NCBI GenBank assembly: GCA_002049455.2
Contig: KV918887.1
Span: forward strand, 124,001-188,000
Length of the DNA stretch: 64,000 bases
DNA from: Porphyra umbilicalis
Lineage: Eukaryota > Rhodophyta > Bangiophyceae > Bangiales > Bangiaceae
Direction: 5' to 3'
Part shown: in pieces, positions 1 to 10,849 of the stretch
How the letters are laid out: every line of letters starts with the position of its first letter
Numbering within the stretch: position 1 is the stretch's first letter
Position numbers and translations under genes: made by a program
Notes under the pieces: generated by a model
The model's input: the letters and a program-made list of their open reading frames with translations, nothing else
What the model was told of the DNA's origin: nothing
The model's database searches: none

Positions 1-860
1 ACTGTCGCCAGGGCCGCCGCGGCCAGTGACAGTAAGGGGCGTACTCCCCCAAAGTTGACCAGCGCCAAGGAATGACAAAACGCAACCGCGGGGCGGTGGC
101 GCAAGTGGGCGTACCAGTCCTCGAGGTAGGCGTAATCCTCGTCGTCGGCGACAAGCGGCAGCTCTGCCGCGGGGTGCGGGACCAAGAGCACTCATCCCGG
201 GCTGCACCGCAACATGCAGCATAGCCACCCCGCCCTACCACCGAGGGAGTGGACGGAGGACGCGAAGTCGCGGTCGGCCGCCGGCCGGACGTCGTACCAT
301 GCCGCCATGGCATGCTCCTGGAAGGATCGCCACACAGCTTGTGCCTCATTCGTGTCCTGGAGATGGGCAGGCTGAAAGACGTCGCTGACGAGCGGCCAGT
401 GGGCCGTGGCGACAGGCGTCCTTAGGGGAGCAAGCCACGCCCGAACGGCGGGTGGCACCGACAGCGGCGGCAGCGCAGGGGCCGCCTGCCCTAGTAGCGG
501 TGGACGATTCCCCGGCGCGCTCGCGGACCCCCCGCCGGGGGCCGGGGCGGGGTCCGTGGCGGCGCCGGACGCCGGGGACGTCGCTGCTTCGGCCCTGACG
601 CCGGCGCCCGCAACGACGCCCGCCGGGCGGGGCGGCGTCTGTCACTCTCGGCCGTTGCGGTCGTATGGGAGCCGCATGCCCGGCGGTACCGACGGACGCA
701 CTGGGACGGCCGGACGGCGCCCGTTCGGGCCCGGCATTGCCGGCGAGGCAGGCGCCGTCGCCGCCTCCGGGGCAGTGGCTGCCGTGGACGGGCGCCCCGC
801 GGGCGCGGGGGACAGATCCCCGACGGGGTCGGCGGGGGGCGTCGCCGGGGACGTCTCCAT
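1..860 (-). pseudogene. Degraded gag-like ORF, 3' end off the window
   Basis: One minus-strand frame reads from ATG at 858-860 to the left edge, about 286 codons, interrupted by TGA at 642-644 and at 192-194. The first 200 residues are rich in Pro, Ala and Gly. After that comes an ordinary-looking globular stretch containing VRAWLAPLRTPVATAHWPL and, past the second stop, ELPLVADDEDYAYLEDWYAHL. The layout (low-complexity N-terminus, then a compact helical part, with no enzyme motif) resembles the gag of an LTR retrotransposon, but I recognise no specific family. It lies head to head with the plus-strand gypsy pol and so probably belongs to a second, leftward element. The gag assignment is inference; the single frame with two stops is what is seen. 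Confidence 0.4.
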
Positions 861-1216
861 CTTAGCCGAAGGGGATGTAGTACTACAGGCGCCACCTGAG
901 ACGCGGCACCCGGCAAGGGGGTCGCGACCGGCGGCGGCGGGATGGCGACGCGGGGACGGAGACGACGGGTCCGACCCAAGACGCCATGGGAGCGTACCGG
1001 AACCGTCGTCGGGCGCCACGCGGGCCCCACGGGGGGCCAGGTTGTCGCGCCCGAGAGGGCGCGGCAGGCGACGGCTGACCAGGCGCCACGCGGCCGGTGC
1101 AGCGCGTTGCGCGCGGGACGGTTACTCCCGCTCGTCTTTTAATGATCGCCTTGAGGGACTTGACATGCATGGAGGGAAGTATCTGCATTAGTTGGTGACG
1201 GCCCGGGTCATTTCCC

Positions 1217-3523
1217 ATGGAGAAATTGGGCCTGGGCGACGGTTTCTGCCCTTTTAGGACGAAGGGCGACGACGGTGGGAGGCACCGTCGTCGCAGGCAA
1301 GTAAACCGCGTCTTCACGTCTTGGCGTTTCGATCGGCCCGACTTCCTGGACATTGAGTCCCAAAGCGGGTGTCGCGCGAGCGGCCCGGACGGCCGTAACT
1401 TCCCTCCTCCTGATATAACCCCCTGATTGTGGTACTTCACCGGGGGTGTGCTGTCCACAGCTGAGGTGCCTCGCCCCTTCCAACTGTGGCACCCCCGACC
1501 GCCACAACGTGGAACACTTCCAGGAAGTCTTTACGGCATTGAGGGGCGCAGATGTCTCCCTCAAGGCCGATAAGAGCCACTTGTTCCAAGAAGAGGTGGA
1601 GTATTTGGGCGACATCGTTCGCCGGGGGGAGCAGGAGGTGCAAAACAAAACCTTCTGCGGACTCAAGGAGGCGTCTCCCCTGCGGTGGAAGGAGGACCTA
1701 CGTAGCTTCCCCGGGATGTGCAACGTTTATTGGAGATTCTTCAGGGACTACGCGCAAGTGGCGCGGCCGCTGGCCGATGATGAGTTCCAAGAGGCCCGAT
1801 CGGTGGAGGACGGTGTCATACGAGGCGTCTGGGGCGTTCGAGGAGCTCAACAGGCGGCTCACGGAGGCACCCATCCTCGCCCTACCGCGGCTTCAGGGAG
1901 CCTACACGTTGACCACGGACGCAAGCGCGTGGCAGGACGGCGCGGTCCTACTATAGGAACAACCCGATCAATCCACGCGGCCCGTGGGCTACTGGAGTCG
2001 CTCCCTTAACGCGGCCCAGCGAAACTATAGTACGACGGAGCAAGATTGTCTCGCGGTAATGTGGGCATCCCTTCTCCTTTGCCCGTACGTAGATGGGACT
2101 CGTTTCATGATTCGCACGGACGACGCGAGGCTCAAGTGGATGCTGCTCCTGGACGGGGCTCATGAGAGGCTGGCGCGGCGGCAGTTGCGGTTGGCGGAGT
2201 TTGACGACGTGGTGCAGACGCGGCCGGGTGCATCACACCACGCGGTGGACACGATGTCGCGCGTCTCGACACCCGCGGGAGATGAAGAAGAAATACCCGA
2301 CGCGGTAATCTGTCTGTCTTTTCTTGACTCGTCGGCCGCGTGGCAACTACCGCCTGAGACCAAGAGAGGGCTCCTATTCTCCCTGACGCTCGCCGAGCTC
2401 CTCGAGGGGCAGGCGGAGGACGGAAGGTGCAAGGAGGTCCGAGCGGCGATGGACGGCAACGACAAGTCTCTGTTCCGCGAGGATCTGAACGGCCTCTTGG
2501 TGCGCACGGCGACGTTGTACGGGGCCGCGCAAGTCTACGGGCCGACCCTCATGCGCTACGGGGTGATGATGCGGGAGCACTACCCGCTACAAGCCGGGCA
2601 CCCGGGGGCCAACAAGATGTACACGTCGGTGCGACGCTGGTTTCATTGGGAGTCTATGGTGGTGGACGTCTACGCCTTTATGGACAACTGCACTCAGTGC
2701 GCAAGGAACCGCGTCGGCAAGCGACGCAAGACAAACTTCCTCTAGACCTCTCCTTCCACAGAACCGCTGACAGACCTTTAAATGGACCTGCTTGGACCCC
2801 TACCCCGGACGGCGGCGAGGAGTGAACACCTGTTGGTCATCGTGGATTGCTTTTCCAATATGACGCGAGCGATCCCCGTCCAGCGGATCGACGCGGAGGC
2901 CATTGCGGCAGCAATCTTGAACTACTGGGTGGCGGCGTACGGACCCCCAGCGACGGTTCTATCCGATAACGGCCCCCAGTTCCGCTCCACGTTCTTCCAA
3001 GGGGTTTGTTCACTCCTCTTGATCTCCAACCGATACTTCAAGACGTATCATCCGCAGACGAACGGCCAAGTGGAACGGTGCAACCGCACCAGCGTGCGGC
3101 AGCTGCAGATGTACGTCGAGGACCACCAAGACCGATGGGTTGAGCTCGTGTAGATGCTGACGCTGGCCTACATTAGTCGGCCTCAGCAGAGCACAGGGGT
3201 GGCGCCCCTCGGGTTCGTCACACCCGAGCGGGTACGGAGTCTCTCCGTGGAGCGTATGCTCGGCTCCCCGACATCCGAGGAGACGAACGGCAGCCCGCGA
3301 GCCATCCGCGAGGTCATCCGGACGCGGTTAGGTCACCTGATTCAAAATGTACGGCGGTCTCTCGAGCTGGCACAGCCACGGTACAAGAGGAGCTACGACG
3401 CCCGCGTGCGGCCGGTCAACAAGGACGTCCACGTGGGGGACTGGGTGTTCGTCGATGGTCACACGTGGACCAAGTACAAGCTCGGGACCCGCGCGGCCAG
3501 ACCGTGCAATGTGTTGTCCAGCG
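1217..3523 (+). pseudogene. Ty3/gypsy retrotransposon pol (RT-RNase H-integrase), decayed
   Basis: Reading frames give, in order: faint remains of reverse transcriptase (from about 1217); the RT thumb and connection (1500-1790, motif SLKADKSHLFQEEVEYLG); RNase H (1890-2270, with TDAS, an STTEQD acid and RTDD); an HHCC integrase zinc finger (about 2575-2715); the integrase core (2782-3153) with D in MDLLGP, SDNGPQF and NGQVERCNR; and the post-integrase linker to 3523. The frame shifts once near 1790 (frame 3 to frame 1). In frame 1 there are stops TAG 1954, TAG 2743, TAA 2779 and TAG 3151. The polymerase YxDD box is not recognisable and no LTRs were seen. The family order RT-RH-INT is that of Ty3/gypsy. 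It cannot encode a functional polyprotein as read. Confidence 0.9.
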
Positions 3524-3918
3524 TATTGCTGTTTTCTCAATTTTGGCCGACCTGATCAAAGTCAAGGTCAAGAGGGGGACTTTACTTTTCACGAACAGTT
3601 CCAATGTTTTCATGTAAGTATCGAAAGTGACCGTCAATTTTAGTCGATTGAGCTGGTCGTTCCAATTTGCGCAATGCTCGCATTTTGGCGACGCCGTCGT
3701 CGTCGCACGCCGTCGGCGAGCAGCGCGTGGCAAAACGAGCCGTGGTCGACACAGCTTGCGACGTCCAGCGTCGCTGACAGAAACTGCGACGGCCTGTCCC
3801 ACACCACGACACGCGGCAACGACACCGCTTGGCCGCCTATTGGTGCTCTCAACGCCTCGTCACCTCCTCTCCTTTCGCCACCGCGTCGTCACTGGGTGTG
3901 TGTGCAGCGTGCCTCGCC

Positions 3919-5270
3919 ATGGAGCCTGCAGGCACTGGCGGCGAGCAGTCGAACGGCGGCTCGTCCTCACCCACAGGTATGGTTCCTGTTGCTGTTGATG
4001 TTCATTTTCCTCTCTGCCGAGTCCTATTGGGAAGAGCCTCCGCGGTGACGACTCAAGTGACGCATCGGTTGTGGCATCGTGCAGCGCGCGCACCGCCTGA
4101 CTCTTGTGCTCCCGTTTGTGCGCTGATTATGGATGGATTTTTATTGGATGTGTTTGATCTTCTGTCTCTCTTTTTCTGGCAGATGTCCGCCAAGTCCGGC
4201 GGTGCGGCGTCTGCCGCCTGACGGACCACGATTTTCGGCGATGCCCGATTGCGAACGCGCCGGACATCCTGTGCGGCTGCAACGACAGGTCGTGCCGCAA
4301 GTGCTCTGCGGCGTGTCCGGTGTGCGACAAGAAAGGGCACGGAGCCGACACGTTGAAGGAAAACGTGCGTCGGGGTATCGTGCCGAAATGGGCATGCGCG
4401 GAGCACAACTTGGAGGACATGCACGTGCGCATGGCCCCGGACCTGAAAGTTTTGAGCCCAACGCAGCGGGTGCAAAAGGAGGCGGCTCGCGGGAACAAGC
4501 GGCGACTGGCGGCGCTCGTGCCATCGGATGGAACCCGTTTTCGCACGAACATTGCGCAGGCCGAAATCGTGGATCTGACCGGTTTGGGTGGGGCGGCGGC
4601 GTCTCCTGCGGTGCGCACGTCGCACGGTGTTGCCGCAGCGCTGCAAGATGACGCGGTCTCGCGACCGGCGGCCCGTGTTCTCGGGGCGTTCGCGGCCGAT
4701 TCTGCGGGTCAGAGCAGCGGCCAGCGCTCAGAGCCGCCGCCGGGCGCGTTGGCGGCAGTAGACGTGAGCGGGCGTCGGGCCAGCGTCGTAACCGCCCTCC
4801 AGGAGCAGCTGAAGAAGCTGCCGAAGTACTCGGCGGCGACTCGAGGGGAGCAGCGTCGACGCGAGAAGGAGGTCGGACTTGGGGGGGCGGGGTCGGGGGC
4901 GGACGCCGAGGTGCTTGGATCGGCCAGTCCCTTTTTTAACATCAAGGGTAAGGAGCTGAAGCGCGCCGCCGTGCGGTACGTGGGCTTGCCCGACGCGGCG
5001 GGTGACTCGGTCAAGGTGAAGGATGCCTTCGCTGCCATTGTCGGTCCCGGTAAGATGTACACGGGAGCTTCGGTGGCCAACAAGACGTTGTCGTGTGACT
5101 TTGTGTGTGGAGAGCTGATGGCGTGCGCCGCGAGTGTGCAGTTGACGGTGCCCGCTGTGCTTGCATCTATGAATCAGTTTATTGTGGAGATGCGCGCGGG
5201 AGACGAGGACATGTGTCGTTTCTTTAAGGACCTCGACGCAAAGTCGAACGCATCGGCCGCCTCTCTGTGA
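3919..5270 (+). CDS. Cysteine-rich protein carried by the Tc1-like element (spliced)
   Basis: Exon 1 is 3919-3976, the intron 3977-4182 (GTATGG at the donor, TTCTGGCAG at the acceptor), exon 2 4183-5270, giving 381 residues. The intron is inferred: it joins an ATG exon in phase 1 to a frame that otherwise has no ATG. Residues 27-72 form a dense cysteine module, C27-x2-C30, H35, C40, C50-x-C52, C57-x2-C60, C64-x2-C67, H72, likely binding two zinc ions. The rest has a basic segment (near GNKRR), an Ala/Gly-rich middle, a Lys/Arg patch near GEQRRREK and a helical C-terminus. I recognise no family. Its place inside the transposon, facing the transposase, suggests an accessory DNA-binding or cargo function; that is inference. 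The stop is TGA. Confidence 0.72.
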
Positions 5271-5411
5271 CTTGGCTGGGTCTCAATCCCCTTTGTTAAT
5301 GTCTGCTCTGTGCCTTTGGAACCCCCCACGATCGGCGGCGCGCCGCCGCCGCCGGCGCTTCAGTTCTCTTTTTGCTTTGTGGAGAGGTGTGACGCCTACG
5401 TTTATTTATGC

Positions 5412-6431
5412 TCAGGGAACGTGCAGCTTGTAGCGCCGGACCGCTGCGCGAACGAACCCTTGGCACATCCTTGCGGAAATGTGCAGGAGCATTGTGTCGA
5501 TGGTGAGCATCGGCCACATGTTGAACTGCGCTGGTGACGAGCACCGACGAAGCCAACTGCTTCCGACAGAGAAAACATCCTCGATGGGGTTGAAGTCAGG
5601 AGAGTACGGAGGCAAGGACAAAACAAACACACCGGCGTCCCGCAGCACCTCAAGAGACACTTCATCGTGAATACGAGCATTGTCCAACACCAAAACACAC
5701 CTGTCGGGCTGCTGTTCCCACGCCAGCCCCTCCTCTACGGTGCGCATACGAGGAAGCCGAAAGTTTGTCACAAACACTAGAAAGTCAACAGACGTCTGAC
5801 CAGGTGGAGGGCGCGTCACCATCCAGTCAAGAACCTGTTCATGAGCCATCGCAACAAAAAAGCTCGTGCGCACGCCGGGGTTCGCCTCAACGTAACACTC
5901 AGCACGCGTGCCGCGCAATGACCACGCCCAGAGGCGCTCTGCCGCCCGCCCGACTCGGTGGCCCTCATCGACGTAGACGCGACAGCGCAGAGGGATTCTC
6001 CACTGCGCCTCCACCCACAAAGCGCGCTGCTCCTCATTGCGCGTTATGAATGCGCGCTCAATGACCTTGCGGGTGAGGCCGTTGCGTGAAAGGATTCTCC
6101 CGACAGGAACGGGTGACACCACCACCCCCGCGCCCACCTCCTCCGCAAGGTAGTTCACGGCGTCCGCCATCTCGTCGAGGAAGATCTCTGGCTGCTCGTC
6201 GACGGCCATCAGTACCGCGGCGCGCAGCCACGGGTCGTCGGTGGCGTTGTCCATGTGCCGGTTCCATCGCTCAGGCGCGTAGTGAAAATCGCCGCCGGTG
6301 TGGCGAAAGTAGCCCAGGTACCGCGACGCCGACCGCACAGACAAACCCAAACAGCGGGAGGCCGCAGCCACGGTGATGCCCTCCACAAGCACCATGCGGA
6401 CGAGATGCTGGCGCGTCTCGGCAGACTTCAT
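5412..6431 (-). CDS. IS630/Tc1-type DDE transposase
   Basis: A 339-residue ORF from ATG at 6429-6431. Residues 10-42 look like a helix-turn-helix (repetitive Ala/Ser/Leu pattern ending RSASRYLGYF), followed by a linker. The RNase H-fold core supplies D155 (VYVDEGHR), D250 (LVLDNARIHD) and E284 in the hallmark LPPYSPDFNPIED. There are 33 residues between D250 and E284, one fewer than the usual 34 of IS630 and Tc1. No frameshift or internal stop is present, so the gene may be active. It converges on the cysteine-rich gene, with 141 bases between the two stops, and both lie within the same inverted repeats. The longer upstream frame to 6782 lacks conserved content, so the start at 6431 is preferred. 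Confidence 0.9.
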   Translation of the reverse strand: MKSAETRQHLVRMVLVEGITVAAASRCLGLSVRSASRYLGYFRHTGGDFHYAPERWNRHMDNATDDPWLRAAVLMAVDEQPEIFLDEMADAVNYLAEEVGAGVVVSPVPVGRILSRNGLTRKVIERAFITRNEEQRALWVEAQWRIPLRCRVYVDEGHRVGRAAERLWAWSLRGTRAECYVEANPGVRTSFFVAMAHEQVLDWMVTRPPPGQTSVDFLVFVTNFRLPRMRTVEEGLAWEQQPDRCVLVLDNARIHDEVSLEVLRDAGVFVLSLPPYSPDFNPIEDVFSVGSSWLRRCSSPAQFNMWPMLTIDTMLLHISARMCQGFVRAAVRRYKLHVP

Positions 6432-7072
6432 TGCGAAGCGTGATGGAGTGAGGATTGGGAAAGTGGGGAGCACAGTTGCGGTGTAGGCGCCGGAGGGTGC
6501 TCCGAAGGGGGGGGGCAGCAGAAGTGAGTGAGGCAAGGTGGATGAGTCCCGGGCGGGATGGCGCAGTTGCACGATGACCGCACGCACCCCGATGTCAGCA
6601 CTGCAACGTCGGGTCCTCTCTGCCCGTAAACAGCTGCACAATGCCTGGATCTGCCCCGTTGACTCGCGCTGATCGGCACCGTTGGACAATTCTCTTGCGG
6701 ACCATGCCTTGGCAGGACAGCTCGCCTCAGAAAACGCCCGCTTCTGTCCAATGCCCGATTTCTGTGCAAAGCGGTCCCGCATGAGACGTGCAAGTATGCG
6801 ACCGCATCACGTAAGTGTGGAATTGAGTTGTTTCTTGGCGCGCTGAAGTAGCATGTAAAAGGACAGGTGTGCGGATTTTCTCAACGATTGTGTCCAGAAC
6901 GACGAAAAGAGAGGAAGATATACCCCAAATGATGATTCAATAAAGCTTCTTGAGGGACAGGTCAGCACATAAGTGGCAATTTCGCGTGACATTTTCAGCA
7001 TTCGGAAAGCCGTAGTTGATCTGCCCTCTCTTGACTTCCACCCGATCGGCCAAAATTGGGAAGACAGCAATA

Positions 7073-7124
7073 GAAGGCACATTCTCGTTGGACATTGGCG
7101 GATACCCGGATGCGGTAAGCAGTG
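7073..7124 (+). pseudogene. Ty3/gypsy pol, continuation after the transposon
   Basis: Resumes the gypsy frame interrupted at 3523 and reads EGTFSLDIGGYPDAVSSDH, the segment that follows the integrase linker in gypsy polyproteins. Similarity stops abruptly near 7124, where an unrelated minus-strand frame begins, so the element was truncated here by another rearrangement. Confidence 0.7.
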
Positions 7125-8171
7125 ACCACCACGCGCGCCAACCCCTGCGGAACGCGATCCGAGGGGATGTATTTCAGTTGGTCGAAGGCAGCATCGGGGA
7201 TGCCACGGTGTTTCTCGGGGTCGAACAGATCCTCGGCGACCTTTGCGCGCGTCCCGTCGTCGTCCGCCTCGAGAGCCGCCCAGACCCAACCCTCGAGGTC
7301 CCGGCGGTCGGTACTGCGGGCGCAGAGCCGCTGGAGGAAGGCTTCCGTGTCGGGGAATTGGTCTGCGAGGTTCAAACGCGCCCCGAGGATGGCAGTCGCC
7401 GCCGCGTGGGTACCCTCGGCGTTGACGCAGATGTTGGATGGCCCGACGGAACGGATCCAATGGAGGAGTCGCGCGGAGAACCGCCACAGGACCCGGCGGT
7501 TGCGGAAGGTCTTGAGGAGAACGACGGCTGCCGCAAGAGCCCACTCGCTGCGGAAGATGGCCCATGGGGTGCGCCGCCCCGCGTAGAGGTCTTCCGTGGC
7601 GTAGGCGTGGACCCACGGGAGCTTCACCATGTAGCCGTACGGAACCTCGACCCCGGACCATCACGCGGGAGTCGGCAAGAAGAAGCGCGAGCGGGTCGCC
7701 GTGGCACAGCTCGAGTACTCCGCGTGGTGCCAGGCGACAAGGTGGCCTGTGGTTGCGGGCCGTCGTCAACTTGTCGGTCGTGGGGCCCTCTGAGTCGGAC
7801 ACGTCGATGAACGGCGCGCACGTCAAGATGTAGTCAAAGGTCGGCACCAGCGGCGGGCTCACGGGGGGGTCATCCATGAGGCCGAGGTAGGAGCGACGGT
7901 CACTCACCTCGCGGCTACGCCGCACCAAGATGATGGACGAAGCTCGGTGGTCCAGGAACGGTATGACGGCGTGCGGCATGGCGGAGATCTGCTTGGCAAA
8001 TGGGCTGGCGGGGCGCACCGGGTCGATGCCCTGGAACGTCGCGTTGTCCAGCGTGTCCACCACGCCGGGACGCGTCTCCTCGCGCGCCCACCCCGGTGCC
8101 TACATCGACGGGTCGGACAACACGGGTAGGGGGCCCACCGCAGTGGAGTACCTCATCTCCTTGTCGGCCAT
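7115..8171 (-). pseudogene. Unknown broken ORF, possible retroelement fragment
   Basis: Starts at ATG 8169-8171 (MADKEMRYSTAVGPLPVL), meets TAG at 8100-8102, continues in the same frame with TLDNATFQGIDPVRPASPF, then changes frame near 7640-7690 and continues with LPWVHAYATEDLYAGRRTPW to about 7120, where it abuts the gypsy fragment. Composition and codon use are those of real protein, about 340 residues in all. No catalytic or binding motif was recognised. The surrounding relics suggest it is part of a retrotransposon, perhaps a gag, but this is not shown. Confidence 0.45.
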
Positions 8172-10849
8172 CGCGGAGGACGACGCAGACGCGGACTCCT
8201 CGTGGTCGCGCTGCCGCCGAGTCCTCGGTCCGACGAGGGGAGCGGAGGTAACCGCGTGATGGAGGAGAAGGGGAGGAAGTCCCCAAGGGCCAACAAAAGC
8301 AAGAAGCAACGGGCACCATGGGGGGGGAAGGTGGACGTCACGTCGTGGGGTGGGAGAAGGAAAGAGTCGGCTAACACCGCGTCGCAGCCAGCGCGGATGG
8401 TTTACGTCGCGGGGTGGTTCAGAGGAGTCGCGGAGTCGCACGTGGTGGGGGAGTGAGACTGGAGTGCGCGTGCGGGCCCTCGGGGGGGGGTTGGGCCAGC
8501 GTGAGTCACGAAGGGTTTCGGGGCCGCGGTATACCGGTGCGGGCCATGCGCCACGCAACGCAGGCGCGGCGTCGTCCCGATCCAGTCCGCGGACAGATCT
8601 CGACGACCCCTCTGGGGCGAGGATCGGAGGGAGGTGGGGGGCGGCGGTTGTGGTCGGTATCCGGCCAGGGGGCAGGGCCGGACCCTCCTCCTCAGGGTGG
8701 GCTTTGCCGTGATCCTCTCCTCCCGTTGGGGGAAGGCTGGGCTGTGGGTCCATTTCCGGGGCAGTTTCTTCGACGTACCGAGCTGATCAAGAAGTCACTT
8801 TGGCTGGACAACGAACCAACGAGGTAGTGCCTAGAACGGCTAAAACTGGGACGGTTCGAATCTCGGGTTGAAGGTACGTAACATATCTCCGCCCGCAATT
8901 GGAAAATGGCCACCGGTAGCCCCCTTGACTGGCCAAAATCCACGTACTGTGCGAGTTGGCCCGTGGCATGCTCTTTGGAGGGATACTTCCCGCATTGTTC
9001 ATTTTTTATTGTTTGTTTGCTTGCCTGTCCTATCTGTCTGCCGGCACTCATGACGCTCGCTTGTGATCGGACGGTCGATAGACCAGTGCCCTCCTTTGTA
9101 CTAAATCACCATGGGTCCAGAGTCGCCGTCGTGGGCACCACCTGGCTTTCCATCGGATGCCCTTCAACAAATGGTCTTTCTTCCTTGCCGTGACGGCGAT
9201 AGAAATCGCTTTATTGCTTGGCCACGGTCGGTCCCATTACACTGGCAATTGAACCACCGTAAATAATACCACACGGCGGCCGACCGCGCCCCAGATGTGC
9301 TGGTCGCAGGCGGTCGCGCACCGACGCGCGCGCGGGGGGGGTGTCGGGCGTGTGTGGCCGCCACGGTGATGACCCCGACGACAGCGGTGGTTCGGCCGTC
9401 GGCAGCACCCGCCGGCCGTCCCGGAACCCTCTCCTACAGGATGATGGGTCGCGAGCGTCTGCTTGAAAATTCGAACAGAATGTGCCTTGGTTGTCCCGTG
9501 GAGCGCCATCGCCGGACTTGACCACAAAATACAGTCCACGCGTCTGACCAGATCGACGTTTCTGGGGGTCTGAACGCACCACCCTCATTCTGAGGCAGCT
9601 GACCCGGACGTCCTACGAAACGCGCCGTACGGCTTCCGTCTGACGGCGTCTGACATGCTACAGACGAGAAAAACTACAGAAACTGTTGAACGTTTGTTGC
9701 GCACCGAACCATACCCAAACGACCCGCTGCAGTGATCCATACACTGCGTTTCCCCCGAAAAGGTGTGCACACGGGGCAAATCGCAAGTACTCCCGCGCAT
9801 GCACTAGAAAACTAAAAGTTCTATGTGTGACCCCAATAACATGTTGATATGTACCCCAGACTGAAGTCTAGGGAATAGGACTGTGGATAAAATCGGGGAA
9901 CACGAAAGGCATGAAAACTCGAGAGCAAAAGCGGTGACGCAGCACACCCACAAGCAACACCCCGACCAGGGGTGGTGCTCATAGAAACGCTGCGTCGTAC
10001 CGGAGGCTGCGCTACCGCCCGATAGCCGGTGCCGGCTACTGCTTTTATACCCTCAAACAGTGTCTGCACAGGCCCCACCCCCCCGCTCGTGGGCGTCCCC
10101 AAAGGGGGGAGGGGGGCCTTTGACAGGCCCCCAAGAGGCTGACAACAGGGGGGCACGCGTCCACACCCCCGGGTGCCAGCAACGAAGCAAAGGCCCAGCG
10201 CCCTAGCGGCTACCGGGGCCCTCCGGCGCCCCTACGTAGGCACCGAATCAAACATCAAGACGACGACGGGTCCTCCCCAAGCGGGTCGGCCCGTCAAACC
10301 AGACAACAACCGCAACGTGGCGCCGCCCGGCCCACCACCGGCGGCGCGCAATTTAGCCAATCAGACGCCGCGCGCGGTCCCACCACACCGCCGCGGCCCG
10401 TCATTGGCCACCGCCAACGGCCCCCATCACGCCGTGCGCGAGGTTGACGCCATGGCTGACAGTGGCAAGAATCGCAGATTCACAAGGACCCTATACTGAA
10501 GTCCGAGAAATGTCTCGGAACTTACGCAAATAGATGGTCTTTGATCACAGCACAACTCAAGGCCAGGGTATTTTCGCGTACGCGCTTTCAGTCAAGAATT
10601 TTTGGCTCATCGGGCTCGCTCATCCGATGGCAAAATGTCCATCGATTGCCTTATCGGATGGCACCGTGAGGCCTCATCGGAGAATGATCGGAAATCCCAA
10701 TGCGATGGCGTGTGTCCCCGAACGAGACGATGTCGACGCCCGCCGCGGTCGCCGACCGTTACCGCCTCCCTCGACGGGGTCGCTGCAACCGCTTGCCGCC
10801 CGCGCCTTCCCCGTCGGCCGCCGGTCGCCTGGACGCCCCGCCGGCGGTA
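8172..10849. other. Intergenic region without recognisable genes
   Basis: Reading frames here are short or low in complexity. The last 700 bases are GC-rich and lead into the acid phosphatase gene. No tRNA, repeat pair or transposon end was found. Confidence 0.5.

Larger units (their letters stand above)
3526..7070. mobile_element. Tc1/IS630-like DNA transposon with two genes, inserted in gypsy
   Basis: A 3,545-bp insertion flanked by TA at 3524-3525 and 7071-7072. The first 25 bases, TTGCTGTTTTCTCAATTTTG and on, match the reverse complement of the right end at 23 of 25 positions, and weaker similarity (AAGTCAAG and GAGGG blocks) extends the inverted repeat to about 50 bp. Removing the insertion and one TA rejoins the gypsy reading frame on both sides, which fixes the borders. 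Inside are a spliced plus-strand gene (3919-5270) and a convergent minus-strand DDE transposase (5412-6431). TA duplication and a DDE_3 transposase are known traits of the IS630/Tc1/mariner superfamily; the second gene is unusual for it. Confidence 0.88.

Noticed and set aside
6432..6782. N-terminal extension of the Tc1-like transposase
   Set aside because: The frame is open but the segment is irregular and lacks helix-turn-helix features; the ATG at 6431 precedes the conserved region.
8846..8870. GGTTCGAATCTC, resembling a tRNA T-loop
   Set aside because: The flanking bases do not pair into a T-stem and no acceptor or anticodon stem can be built on either strand.
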